This document shows, piece by piece, positions 1 through 5,175 of a stretch of 13,066 nucleotides of DNA. A program made the translations under genes and the position numbers. How positions within the stretch are numbered: position 1 is the first letter of the stretch; each line of letters starts with the position of its first letter. The notes below the pieces were generated by a model. That model saw only the letters and a list, made by a program, of their open reading frames with translations, ran no database searches and had not been told where the DNA came from. Source of the DNA: JBBRLG01 sp038231495 (GTDB lineage Bacteria; Planctomycetota; Planctomycetia; Gemmatales; Gemmataceae); contig JBBRLG010000164.1 of assembly GCA_038231495.1 (NCBI GenBank), positions 1 through 13,066 on the forward strand, given 5' to 3'.

Positions 1-9
1 GCATGGCGT

Positions 10-43
10 GCCGGTTTGGTGGTACCGAACCGGCGGCGCCGGT
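10..43. repeat. Two overlapping GC-rich hairpins
   Basis: Bases 10-20 pair with 24-34 (11 bp, one G-T pair, 3-nt loop). Bases 29-34 also pair with 38-43 (ACCGGC with GCCGGT, loop GGC), so the two stems exclude each other. A T-rich stretch starts only at about 52, too far away for a classical Rho-independent terminator. The upstream gene, if any, lies outside the window, so the role is unknown. Confidence 0.4.
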
Positions 44-91
44 GTCACACTCCTTTTCTACCTAAGCGGGGGGCGCACGATAACCTGTCTT

Positions 92-135
92 GCCGCTTGC
101 GGCTTTGCGGGGACGAACGCAAAGCCGCAAGCGGC
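92..135. repeat. Perfect 18-bp palindrome with 8-nt loop
   Basis: The arm GCCGCTTGCGGCTTTGCG (92-109) is the exact reverse complement of 118-135, with an 8-nt spacer (110-117). The stem would be very stable in RNA or single-stranded DNA. There is no U-run on either side, so it does not look like an intrinsic terminator. It lies 40 bp before the tRNA-Glu remnant in a gene-free stretch. It resembles REP-type dispersed palindromes, but no second copy is present here to prove that. It could also be a target for a dimeric DNA-binding protein or recombinase. Confidence 0.85.
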
Positions 136-174
136 GGGCCTTAACTTGACGCCCCAGCACTGGCTCTCTATCAT

Positions 175-247
175 GCTGATGTTGTCTAGCGGCCCAGGAC
201 ACAGCCCTTTCACGGCTGCGACACGGGTTTGAATCCCGTCGGGGTCA
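175..247 (+). pseudogene. tRNA-Glu (UUC) remnant without a 5' acceptor strand
   Basis: From 184 to 247 the sequence reads as tRNA-Glu. The D arm is GTCTAGCGGCCCAGGAC (184-200), and the anticodon stem is CAGCC/GGCTG (202-206 and 214-218). The 7-base loop is CTTTCAC with anticodon TTC at 209-211. The T stem is ACGGG/CCCGT, the 3' acceptor strand CGGGGTC (240-246), and A247 the discriminator. The seven bases where the 5' acceptor strand should be (175-181, GCTGATG) do not pair with CGGGGTC: positions 2, 4 and 5 are mismatched. The T loop is TTTGAAT, so the nearly invariant C56 is T. CCA is not encoded. A functional tRNA is unlikely; this looks like a displaced 3' portion left by integration at a tRNA gene, or a decayed copy. 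Nothing coding is seen in the rest of 1-338. Confidence 0.75.
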
Positions 248-338
248 GTGCCTTTTCCTGCCGGCCAGTCACGCGCTTTTGAACCAGCATGAGCAGTCAG
301 CAAGTTGCCCCTGTTCCTTGATGCTGCGGGGTCCAATC

Positions 339-722
339 ATGCGTCTACCGTCGACTTACACAGCGTGGAAGATTTCGTGCCACTCGGCCGAAGAGGCGCG
401 GGAGCTACAGCAGTGGCTTGCCAGCCGCATCGACCTGGAGCGCATCTTGACAGACAGCGTTCGCGTTACACCCAACGGCGTGGAACAGTTGCAAACCGTG
501 CGACACCGGCTGGGCGAATACTTCGCGAGCATTCGCGTGCTGCCGGACTCTCAGGCAAATCCGGCTTCCTTCCGCCTTGTGTTTCACAGAAAGCCAGAGA
601 GCGGGCGGTTCTGGAAAGACGTGATGGTGAACGTCCTGCAAGAAATTGAATCAGTTCCTCAGAAAGCGTCTATTGCTGTGGAATCGAAGGGGGAGCTGGA
701 ACCGCTCACACCGGACAGATGA
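339..722 (+). CDS. Hypothetical protein, unrecognised
   Basis: An open frame of 127 codons from the ATG at 339; two earlier in-frame ATGs (279 and 321) would give up to 147 aa. I prefer 339 because a weak GGGG lies about 8 nt upstream and the preceding residues look untypical of protein. The product appears soluble and mixed alpha/beta: a helical, charged N-terminal part (SAEEARELQQWLASR, about residues 17-31), a middle rich in Arg and Val, and a Phe-Trp-Lys segment (FWKDVMVNVLQEI, about 92-104) likely to be a helix. There is no signal peptide, membrane segment or familiar catalytic motif. It stands alone between the tRNA remnant and a palindromic repeat. I do not recognise a family, and the start and even the reality of the gene are only moderately supported. 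Confidence 0.5.
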   Translation: MRLPSTYTAWKISCHSAEEARELQQWLASRIDLERILTDSVRVTPNGVEQLQTVRHRLGEYFASIRVLPDSQANPASFRLVFHRKPESGRFWKDVMVNVLQEIESVPQKASIAVESKGELEPLTPDR

Positions 723-750
723 TCTTTTCAGAGTGACAAAACAAGATAAA

Positions 751-786
751 ATGGGTCGTGATTAAGTTAAATTGACTCCCGACCCC
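751..786. repeat. Degenerate palindrome, GGGTCG..CGACCC family, copy 1
   Basis: The left half (751-768) and right half (769-786) are imperfect reverse complements, about 13 of 18 positions pairing, with no real loop. The right half, ATTGACTCCCGACCCC (771-786), closely matches the right arm at 1940-1955 and a half copy at 2403-2417. It lies between the 3' end of the 339-722 ORF and the 3' end of the minus-strand gene at 816, a place where a bidirectional terminator would also fit. Confidence 0.65.
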
Positions 787-815
787 TGTTGTCTCCCCAC
801 CCCGACCCTGGCAGC

Positions 816-1289
816 CTATCCTTGTAGCCTACGAGAATTACTGCTCTTGCGACGAAAAAACCTCTGGAATTGCCCGATGAGTGATTTGAAGCCGAATTCC
901 TCATAAGCGAGGGACAACACCGCCTTCCTGTATTTGTCCTGATAACTTCGGGACAAACGGTAGTGCTGTTCGCCAACCGGTACAACGATTTTTTGTTCCA
1001 TCATCACCTCGAAGGCTTCTAATTGCTTGTCTTCAATGCCACCTGCAATACGGTAGTCGTTGGGCATGTAAACTTCATAATTCTTGTCACCGCCGTTCGG
1101 CATTTGCACACGTGCAACAGCATTCGGACTGGCGAGCAGGCGAATCAGTTCTTGATGTTGCTCCGACTTCCACGGCTTTTTTGCGTTGTCCGCCATTCTC
1201 TGAAGGAAAAAGTTGAAAACCAAGGTTGTAATAAACGACGCAACAACGGAGGTGATGACTGCACACAAGAAGCTCCATAGAATATCCAT
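816..1289 (-). CDS. Membrane-anchored protein of unknown function
   Basis: The 157-aa frame starts at the ATG 1289-1287. This start is fixed by GGAGGG (complement of 1297-1302) 7 nt upstream and by the hydrophobic segment that begins at once; the open frame runs further upstream without protein character. Residues 4-29 form one transmembrane helix (FLCAVITSVVASFITTLVF), followed by a basic linker, so the rest is probably cytoplasmic. Residues about 85-125 (EAFEVMMEQKIVVPVGEQHY, then RLSRSY) have the spacing of a winged-helix wing: helix, Lys-Ile-Val-Val-Pro, then Tyr-Arg-Leu. That is only a resemblance. The tail is very basic (RRKSSNSRR). GC is near 50%, lower than in the genes to the right, which suggests acquisition. 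The gene diverges from the lipoprotein at 1339, with 49 bp between start codons. No family recognised. Confidence 0.72.
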   Translation of the reverse strand: MDILWSFLCAVITSVVASFITTLVFNFFLQRMADNAKKPWKSEQHQELIRLLASPNAVARVQMPNGGDKNYEVYMPNDYRIAGGIEDKQLEAFEVMMEQKIVVPVGEQHYRLSRSYQDKYRKAVLSLAYEEFGFKSLIGQFQRFFRRKSSNSRRLQG

Positions 1290-1338
1290 TGGCTTTCCCT
1301 CCACCCATAACACCCGCGTCGTAGGAGGTCGTCCTTCG
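1290..1338. promoter_or_regulatory. Very short divergent intergenic region with two Shine-Dalgarno sites
   Basis: Only 49 bp separate the two start codons. The minus gene uses GGAGGG (complement of 1297-1302), and the plus gene uses AGGAGG (1323-1328), 10 nt before its ATG. This leaves about 20 bp that belongs to neither ribosome binding site. At least one promoter, and probably both, must therefore lie inside the opposite gene's coding sequence. I cannot assign -35 or -10 boxes with confidence. Confidence 0.6.
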
Positions 1339-1800
1339 ATGTCTGTCCCAATCCGGCTCGTGCTCCTTTTGCTCCTCACCGCCGCGATTAGCTGCGGCCC
1401 TTCCGTGACTACCCAGAAGCCTGCGCCCAAAGACGGTGGATCGGCCCGGCCGACACCAATGACTATACCAGCAACCGGTGTCATCCGCATCTCGGCGAAT
1501 GACCTCATTGCTCAATTCCAGGCAGACGAAAATGCGGCCGACCGAGCCTTTCGCGACCGCACGGTGGAGGTAACGGGCAAGGTGGTCCACGTCGAGAAGA
1601 CGAAAACGGGCGAGCCAGTGGTCAGGTTTGGCGAGATCGGCAGGGTTCTCTCTCCCCACGTTGAGTGCTATTTCCAGGCCAAGGACAACCCGGGTGTTTC
1701 TGTAGGCCAGACGTGCGTCATACGAGGCCGGTGTATGGGCAAAAGCATGGGTGTCGGCGCCTGGATTAAAGAGTGTGCCGTGTTGCCGGCTGGAAAGTGA
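1339..1800 (+). CDS. OB-fold (tRNA_anti-like) lipoprotein
   Basis: A 153-aa protein. The ATG at 1339 is chosen because AGGAGG (1323-1328) precedes it and a lipoprotein signal starts immediately: MSVPIR, then a Leu-rich core (7-13), then AIS-Cys19 as lipobox (Ala at -3 is less usual but accepted). After a Pro/Ser/Thr-rich linker (20-46), residues about 49-148 match the tRNA_anti-like OB-fold family. Helix SANDLIAQFQADENAADRAF (52-71) leads into the first strands RTVEVTGKVVHVEK (74-87). A Gly/Cys-rich end follows, with GQTCVIRGRCMG (123-134) as a later strand pair. Secreted OB-fold proteins of this kind are widespread with unknown ligand; RNA binding has not been shown for them as far as I know. 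The protein should be anchored in the outer or inner membrane facing the periplasm. Confidence 0.85.
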   Translation: MSVPIRLVLLLLLTAAISCGPSVTTQKPAPKDGGSARPTPMTIPATGVIRISANDLIAQFQADENAADRAFRDRTVEVTGKVVHVEKTKTGEPVVRFGEIGRVLSPHVECYFQAKDNPGVSVGQTCVIRGRCMGKSMGVGAWIKECAVLPAGK

Positions 1801-1816
1801 ACAGGGGACCGGCGAG

Positions 1817-1836
1817 CCGGGGGCGTCAGCGACCGG
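1817..1836. repeat. Degenerate GC-rich REP-like hairpin
   Basis: CCGGGGGC (1817-1824) and GCGACCGG (1829-1836) pair at 6 of 8 positions around a GTCA loop, 17 bp after the lipoprotein stop. It looks like a decayed copy of a palindrome whose intact form would have a fully matched arm. It could help to stop transcription of the lipoprotein gene, but no U-run follows. Confidence 0.4.
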
Positions 1837-1917
1837 AGAATTGTCGCCAAGAATCCCAGAAGAAAATGGTGTCCGTTCATATTTAATGTCCGCAATCAGA
1901 AAGGCAAAAGAAAGACA

Positions 1918-1958
1918 AAAGGGGTCGGAAGTCAATGAAATTGACCCTCGACCCCTTT
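1918..1958. repeat. Palindrome, GGGGTCG..CGACCCC family, copy 2
   Basis: The left arm, AAAGGGGTCGGAAGTCAAT (1918-1936), pairs with 1940-1958 at all but three central positions around a 3-nt loop (GAA). It is the best-preserved copy of the family also seen at 751-786 and 2403-2423. It sits between the lipoprotein gene and the convergent gene ending at 2006. T3 at the end of the stem gives weak terminator character on the plus strand; A4 at the left gives the same on the minus strand. Confidence 0.8.
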
Positions 1959-2005
1959 GTGCGCCTCCGCACTTCTTGGCTCACCGCGGGAACGCGCCGG
2001 CAAAT

Positions 2006-2269
2006 TCAGCCAGTCGTCCCATTCGGTCCGTGGCCGGCGCGCGGGTACAGCCCCTTCCACTTGATGACGCGCAGCAGAAGTTGATTGAGTTCCTCATACG
2101 CGGGCGAGCGCAGGAACTCTTCGCGCTGCTCGGGGTTAGGAAAGTACCGCGCGATCAAGCCGGCGACGGGGTCGGACAGGGCGTTGGAAAGGCTGATCCA
2201 CGAGTCAACCCGCCGGGCGATTTTTTTTGCCTCGGCGACGAGTTCTTTTGTCCGGTGTTGGTCCGTCAT
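2006..2269 (-). CDS. Small hypothetical protein
   Basis: An 87-aa frame. Two ATGs lie six bases apart (2275 and 2269). GGGAG directly abuts the first and lies 6 nt before the second, so the second is preferred; an in-frame TAA further upstream rules out a longer gene. The protein is mostly helical and charged: residues 1-23 (TKELVAEAKKIARR), then a helix with the motif NPEQREEFLRSPAYEELNQL (about 45-64). It ends in a Gly/Pro-rich tail. It has no membrane segment, signal or catalytic motif that I recognise. The size and the hydrophilic helices would suit a small regulatory or binding protein, but nothing in the sequence settles that. It is transcribed away from the DUF1805 gene at 2469. Confidence 0.6.
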   Translation of the reverse strand: MTDQHRTKELVAEAKKIARRVDSWISLSNALSDPVAGLIARYFPNPEQREEFLRSPAYEELNQLLLRVIKWKGLYPRAGHGPNGTTG

Positions 2270-2402
2270 TGCCATCTCCCGTTGTTGCCGCGGTGTCGGG
2301 CGGACCTGACAAATCGATTATCTCCACCGAGGGAGACGGTGCATCGAAGTACATGGCCAGTTGCCCCAACCGACGCCCCAACCCGCGCACCACGTCCAGT
2401 TC

Positions 2403-2423
2403 GTTGACTCCGGCCCCTTTTGT
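2403..2423 (+). repeat. Half copy of the GGGGTCG..CGACCCC repeat family
   Basis: GTTGACTCCGGCCCCTTTTGT matches the right arms at 771-791 and 1940-1960 with one base missing in the middle, in the same orientation, including the TTGT that follows the C-run. No pairing left arm is present. It lies in the gap between the divergent genes at 2269 and 2469, about 45 bp upstream of the DUF1805 ATG. Confidence 0.4.
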
Positions 2424-2468
2424 CCTTACGGTGAATGGCTCGGGAACCAAGACCCAAGGAGACCGACA

Positions 2469-2813
2469 ATGAGCGACCCACTACCGCGCACGATTTCGCG
2501 GCCACTACAGTTCAAGAACGGCTGCGCCATCGGCATCAGCAACCGCTGGCACCAGGGGCAATACTGTACGATCTTGACCGAAGCCGGCCTGGTCGGCTGC
2601 GGCATCTACGACGTGAAGACCGCCGCCAAGTTCGGCCAGGCGGTGGCCATCGCCCGCGGCACGCCGCAACAGCCGCTCGTCGATCCCGAAGATCTGTTCG
2701 ACGCGAAAATCGTCGAGGCCACGCCGCAGGCCGAGGCGCTCGGCGTCCGCGTCGGCATGACCGGCCGCGAGGCGGTGGAACTGCTGCTGGCGGCGTCGTC
2801 CCCGCCCGCATAG
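2469..2813 (+). CDS. DUF1805 family protein
   Basis: A 114-aa protein matching DUF1805 (the family of Bacillus YunC) over nearly its whole length. The core runs from about residue 15 to 108: the conserved stretch QYCTILTEAGLVGCGIYDVK (31-50), then FGQAVAIARGTP (55-66), PLVDPEDLFDAKI (69-81), and the closing segment GVRVGMTGREAVELLL (92-107). Cys33 and Cys44 and the glycines around them are the kind of residues conserved in the family. The biochemical role of the family is not established. The ATG at 2469 follows AAGGAGA (2456-2462) by 6 nt, so the start is well supported. The gene runs head-on into the next gene with 4 bp between stop codons. Confidence 0.9.
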   Translation: MSDPLPRTISRPLQFKNGCAIGISNRWHQGQYCTILTEAGLVGCGIYDVKTAAKFGQAVAIARGTPQQPLVDPEDLFDAKIVEATPQAEALGVRVGMTGREAVELLLAASSPPA

Positions 2814-2817
2814 GTTG

Positions 2818-3810
2818 TCACGCCTTCTTGCCCAAAATGCGGTCCAGCGCGTCGGATGTCTGGTAAATCAGCGCCTCCGGGTAGTGTACGAACGGGTGGA
2901 AATACTCGAACGTGACGTAGCCGCGGTAGCCGGTCTTGTCCAGCGCCTCCATCACCGCGGGCCAGTTCGTCGTGCCGTCCAGCAGCGTGCGGAACGACTC
3001 CAGCGAATAATCCTGCCCCTTCTTTGTGTACTCCTTGAAGTGGATGTTGCGGATGCGCTTGCCGAGGACGCCGACCCAGTGCTCCGGGTACTGGAACATC
3101 ATGATGTTGCCGGTGTCGAAATGGACCCGAACGTATTTGCTCGCAAAGCTATCCACAAAGGCGTTCATCTCGCCCGGCGTCATCAGGTAGCCGTTGAAGA
3201 AGATGTTTTCGATGTTCAGGTAGACGCCGAGTTTCTCGGCCAACGGCAGCAGCTTGCCGACGGCCTCGCGCGCCCGACGGTCGCAAACGTCGTTGGGCAC
3301 CGGCTCGTGATCCGTGCGCCAGGGGATGTGGACGGCACCCGGCACGACGAGCAGGTTTTCGACGCCCAGCTCGGCAGCCGCCTCGGTCATCTTCGCGGCC
3401 AACTCCATGCCGCGCGCCCGTTTGGTGGGGTCGTTGCTCGACAGCGGGTAGGGCCAGAACAAAAACGAACACAGGCCGCTGATCGCGATGCCGATGTCGT
3501 CAGCCATTTTGCGGATCGCTTTTAGCTCCTTCGGCCCGGCCTTGGGCGAGAGGTCGTTGTCGAGGTCGTAATTCAACTCGATGCCGTCGAAGCCCGCGTT
3601 CTTGGCGAGTTGCAAGCACTCCTTGAGCGTCAGGCGCTCGGGGTAGGGAAAGGCCCAGAGGTTGATCGACTTCTTGAGGTCGTAGCGCTTGGGTGAGGCG
3701 CGGCGCGCGTCCGGCTCCGGCTCGGCCGCGACAGCGGGATTGGCCAGTGCGGCGGCGCCCGCGGCGAGGGCGGTGCCGAGAACGGTGCGGCGCGTAACGG
3801 CGGGTTCCAT
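2818..3810 (-). CDS. Tat-exported sugar phosphate isomerase/epimerase-like TIM-barrel protein
   Basis: A 330-aa protein of the xylose isomerase-like (AP endonuclease 2) TIM-barrel superfamily. The ATG at 3810 follows AAGGAGA (complement of 3818-3824) by 7 nt. The N-terminus is a twin-arginine signal: TRRTVLG at 6-12, an Ala-rich core, and a likely cleavage near AVAA (about residue 29). Barrel strands carry the expected acidic and His residues: GIELN (Glu78), NIEN (Glu201), HFDTGN (His230, Asp232), NIHFKE (His257, Glu259) and FEYF (Glu302). These would bind a divalent metal and a sugar in the periplasm. Exported paralogues of this family are numerous in planctomycetes. The exact substrate cannot be read from the sequence. 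The gene appears monocistronic, with a long repeat-rich region upstream. Confidence 0.9.
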   Translation of the reverse strand: MEPAVTRRTVLGTALAAGAAALANPAVAAEPEPDARRASPKRYDLKKSINLWAFPYPERLTLKECLQLAKNAGFDGIELNYDLDNDLSPKAGPKELKAIRKMADDIGIAISGLCSFLFWPYPLSSNDPTKRARGMELAAKMTEAAAELGVENLLVVPGAVHIPWRTDHEPVPNDVCDRRAREAVGKLLPLAEKLGVYLNIENIFFNGYLMTPGEMNAFVDSFASKYVRVHFDTGNIMMFQYPEHWVGVLGKRIRNIHFKEYTKKGQDYSLESFRTLLDGTTNWPAVMEALDKTGYRGYVTFEYFHPFVHYPEALIYQTSDALDRILGKKA

Positions 3811-4040
3811 GAGTGCGTCTCCTTGAGGGGATGACCGGTTGCACGACGATAGTCCCGCCGGAGAAGCGCGGGTTCCAACCGCCACGCACGCTCCGCCGAG
3901 TGTAACCAACCACCGTTGCCAATGCCAGTTTTCCTTGCGCCGATTTGACCACGGGTGTGGCAAATCTTTCGGGGAGCGAAACGCTTCTTGCCCTCTCCCA
4001 CGAGGTGCGAGGAGAGCCATTCAGCGACCATGGCAGCTTT

Positions 4041-4074
4041 TTCGCGTGCGTCAGCGTCCGCTGGCGCACGCGAA
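4041..4074. repeat. 16-bp hairpin with 2-nt spacer
   Basis: Bases 4041-4056 (TTCGCGTGCGTCAGCG) pair with 4059-4074 at every position, one of them a G-T pair. It is nearly a perfect palindrome. The T-run lies on the 5' side, so it is not an intrinsic terminator for plus-strand transcription, and on the minus strand an A-run follows. A dispersed palindromic element or a dimer-binding site are the likelier readings. Confidence 0.75.
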
Positions 4075-4090
4075 CGACACCCGGAAAGGC

Positions 4091-4143
4091 CGACCCTCGC
4101 CAATGTTAAATTCGTGGCGAGGGTCGAGATTGGCGAGGGTCGA
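4091..4143. repeat. Three-copy repeat with mutually exclusive stems
   Basis: CGACCCTCGCCAAT (4091-4104) is the exact reverse complement of ATTGGCGAGGGTCG (4129-4142). Between them lies a further copy, TGGCGAGGGTCGA (4115-4127), identical to 4131-4143. The first segment can therefore pair either with the near copy (11 bp, 12-nt loop) or with the far copy (14 bp, 24-nt loop), but not both. The arrangement could be an operator with three half-sites or an RNA switch in a leader of the ABC operon, whose first gene begins about 250 bp downstream. Neither role can be decided from sequence. Confidence 0.75.
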
Positions 4144-4230
4144 TTTCGGCCTGTCGTGGATGCGTAAGAGCTTATTAGGAAAGGGGTTGCGTAAGTTGCG
4201 GCCAAAGGGGTTAACGCAAGCGTGAGAGCA

Positions 4231-4252
4231 CCCTCGCCAAATGTAATTGGCG
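4231..4252. repeat. Additional CCCTCGCCAA copy with short hairpin
   Basis: CCCTCGCCAA (4231-4240) repeats 4094-4103, and the following bases resemble those after the first copy (AATGTTAA versus AAATGTAA). CGCCAA (4235-4240) pairs with TTGGCG (4247-4252) around a 6-nt loop. It is a shorter relative of the 4091-4143 element, about 150 bp before the ABC ATPase start. Confidence 0.6.
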
Positions 4253-4319
4253 TGGCTTACATCGTTAAGCAGCTATCGACAGAGCCGTACTCGGCACAAT
4301 AGAAAAGGTGCCATGGTGC

Positions 4320-4373
4320 CCCCCCTCGAACGAGGGGGGTGAACCCTGTAGAGTAAAACCAACTCGCTCACCC
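4320..4373. repeat. C-run/G-run hairpin with CTCGCTCACCC tail
   Basis: CCCCCCTCG (4320-4328) pairs with CGAGGGGGG (4331-4339). Downstream, at 4363-4373, is the 11-mer CTCGCTCACCC. The same combination recurs at the right end of the window (13001-13019, with the identical 11-mer at 13055-13065). It looks like a dispersed repeat family. Here it lies in the presumed leader of the ABC operon, 24 bp before its ATG at the tail end. Confidence 0.7.
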
Positions 4374-4396
4374 GGCACCGATTTGCAACGGCACCC

Positions 4397-5167
4397 ATGA
4401 TAAAACTGGACCACGTCACGAAGTCGTACGGCCCGAAAACCGCAGTCAAGGACCTGACTCTGGAGATCGCGGCCGGTGAACTGTTCGCCTTTCTCGGCCC
4501 CAACGGCGCCGGCAAAACGACCACCATCAAGATGATGGTCGGGCTATTGTTGCCCACCTCGGGCCGCGTGCTCATCGGCGGCCACGACCTGCGGACCGAC
4601 GGCGAACGTGCCCGGCGATTACTCAGTTACGTCCCCGATCAGCCGTTCCTTTACGAAAAACTCACCGGCCGTGAGTTCTTGCAGTTCATCGCCGACATGT
4701 ACGAAATTCCGGACGACGAGGCCCGCCGCCGCATCGACGAGGTAATCGACCTGTTCAACCTCGCCGACTTCGTGGACGACCTCACGGAGCGCTACTCGCA
4801 CGGCATGCGTCAACGCACCGTTTTCGCATCGGCCCTCGTCCACCAGCCGAAAGTTTTGATCGTCGATGAGCCGACGGTCGGCCTCGACCCGCGCTCGGTG
4901 CGCATATTGAAAGACTTGTTGCGCAAACAGGCGGACGAGGGCACGACCGTGTTCCTGTCGTCGCACTCCCTCGACGTGGTAGAGGAACTGGCCGACCGCA
5001 TCGCCATCGTGGACCACGGCCGGCTGATTAGCTGCGGCACCCTGCAACAGCTTCGTTCCCACGCCGCCTCGGACGGCTCGCTGGAGGACGTTTTCCTGCG
5101 CCTAACCGAAGCAGACACTGCCGCTTCTACTACCGCCCCCGCCACCGACGGCAAGGGACTTGTTTAG
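4397..5167 (+). CDS. ABC transporter ATP-binding protein
   Basis: A 256-aa cytoplasmic ATPase that would power the permease encoded 8 bp downstream. All ATPase motifs are present in order: Walker A GPNGAGKTT (34-42), Q-loop Gln82, signature YSHGMRQR (133-140, with the usual LSGGQ replaced by YSHGM, as is common in exporters of the ABC-2 class), Walker B VLIVDEPT (153-160, catalytic Glu158), D-loop GLD (162-164) and H-loop His190. The C-terminal 20 residues are a low-complexity Ala/Thr tail. The ATG at 4397 has no clear Shine-Dalgarno; the ATG is kept because the domain starts at residue 2. It resembles the CcmA/NatA group of exporters; the substrate is unknown. Confidence 0.95.
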   Translation: MIKLDHVTKSYGPKTAVKDLTLEIAAGELFAFLGPNGAGKTTTIKMMVGLLLPTSGRVLIGGHDLRTDGERARRLLSYVPDQPFLYEKLTGREFLQFIADMYEIPDDEARRRIDEVIDLFNLADFVDDLTERYSHGMRQRTVFASALVHQPKVLIVDEPTVGLDPRSVRILKDLLRKQADEGTTVFLSSHSLDVVEELADRIAIVDHGRLISCGTLQQLRSHAASDGSLEDVFLRLTEADTAASTTAPATDGKGLV

Positions 5168-5175
5168 GGCGTTAT

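Larger units (their letters stand above)
3811..4396. other. Gene-free, hairpin-rich intergenic region
   Basis: 586 bp between divergently transcribed genes. The open frames here have no protein-like composition and no ribosome binding sites. It contains a 16-bp hairpin (4041-4074), a three-copy repeat with alternative pairings (4091-4143), a shorter copy (4231-4252) and a C-run/G-run hairpin (4320-4339). AAAGGGGTT also occurs twice (4180-4188 and 4204-4212). Promoters for both neighbours must be here, but I could not assign convincing boxes. Confidence 0.75.

Noticed and set aside
175..247. Functional tRNA-Glu gene
   Set aside because: The acceptor stem cannot form (three mismatches and two G-T pairs in seven positions) and T-loop C56 is changed, so it is called a remnant.
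2205..2393. Possible minus-strand gene starting at GTG 2393 (or TTG 2450) upstream of and overlapping the 2006-2269 gene
   Set aside because: The first 30 residues look protein-like, but there is no well-placed ribosome binding site, and its last third overlaps the downstream gene in another frame with basic, low-complexity sequence.
3839..4225. Open frame of about 128 codons in the intergenic region
   Set aside because: It runs through all the hairpins, has no ribosome binding site and no protein-like pattern.
4276..4304. Sigma-70-like promoter TCGACA with an AT-rich box downstream, ahead of the ABC operon
   Set aside because: The -35 match is fair, but no acceptable -10 hexamer lies at 16-18 bp.
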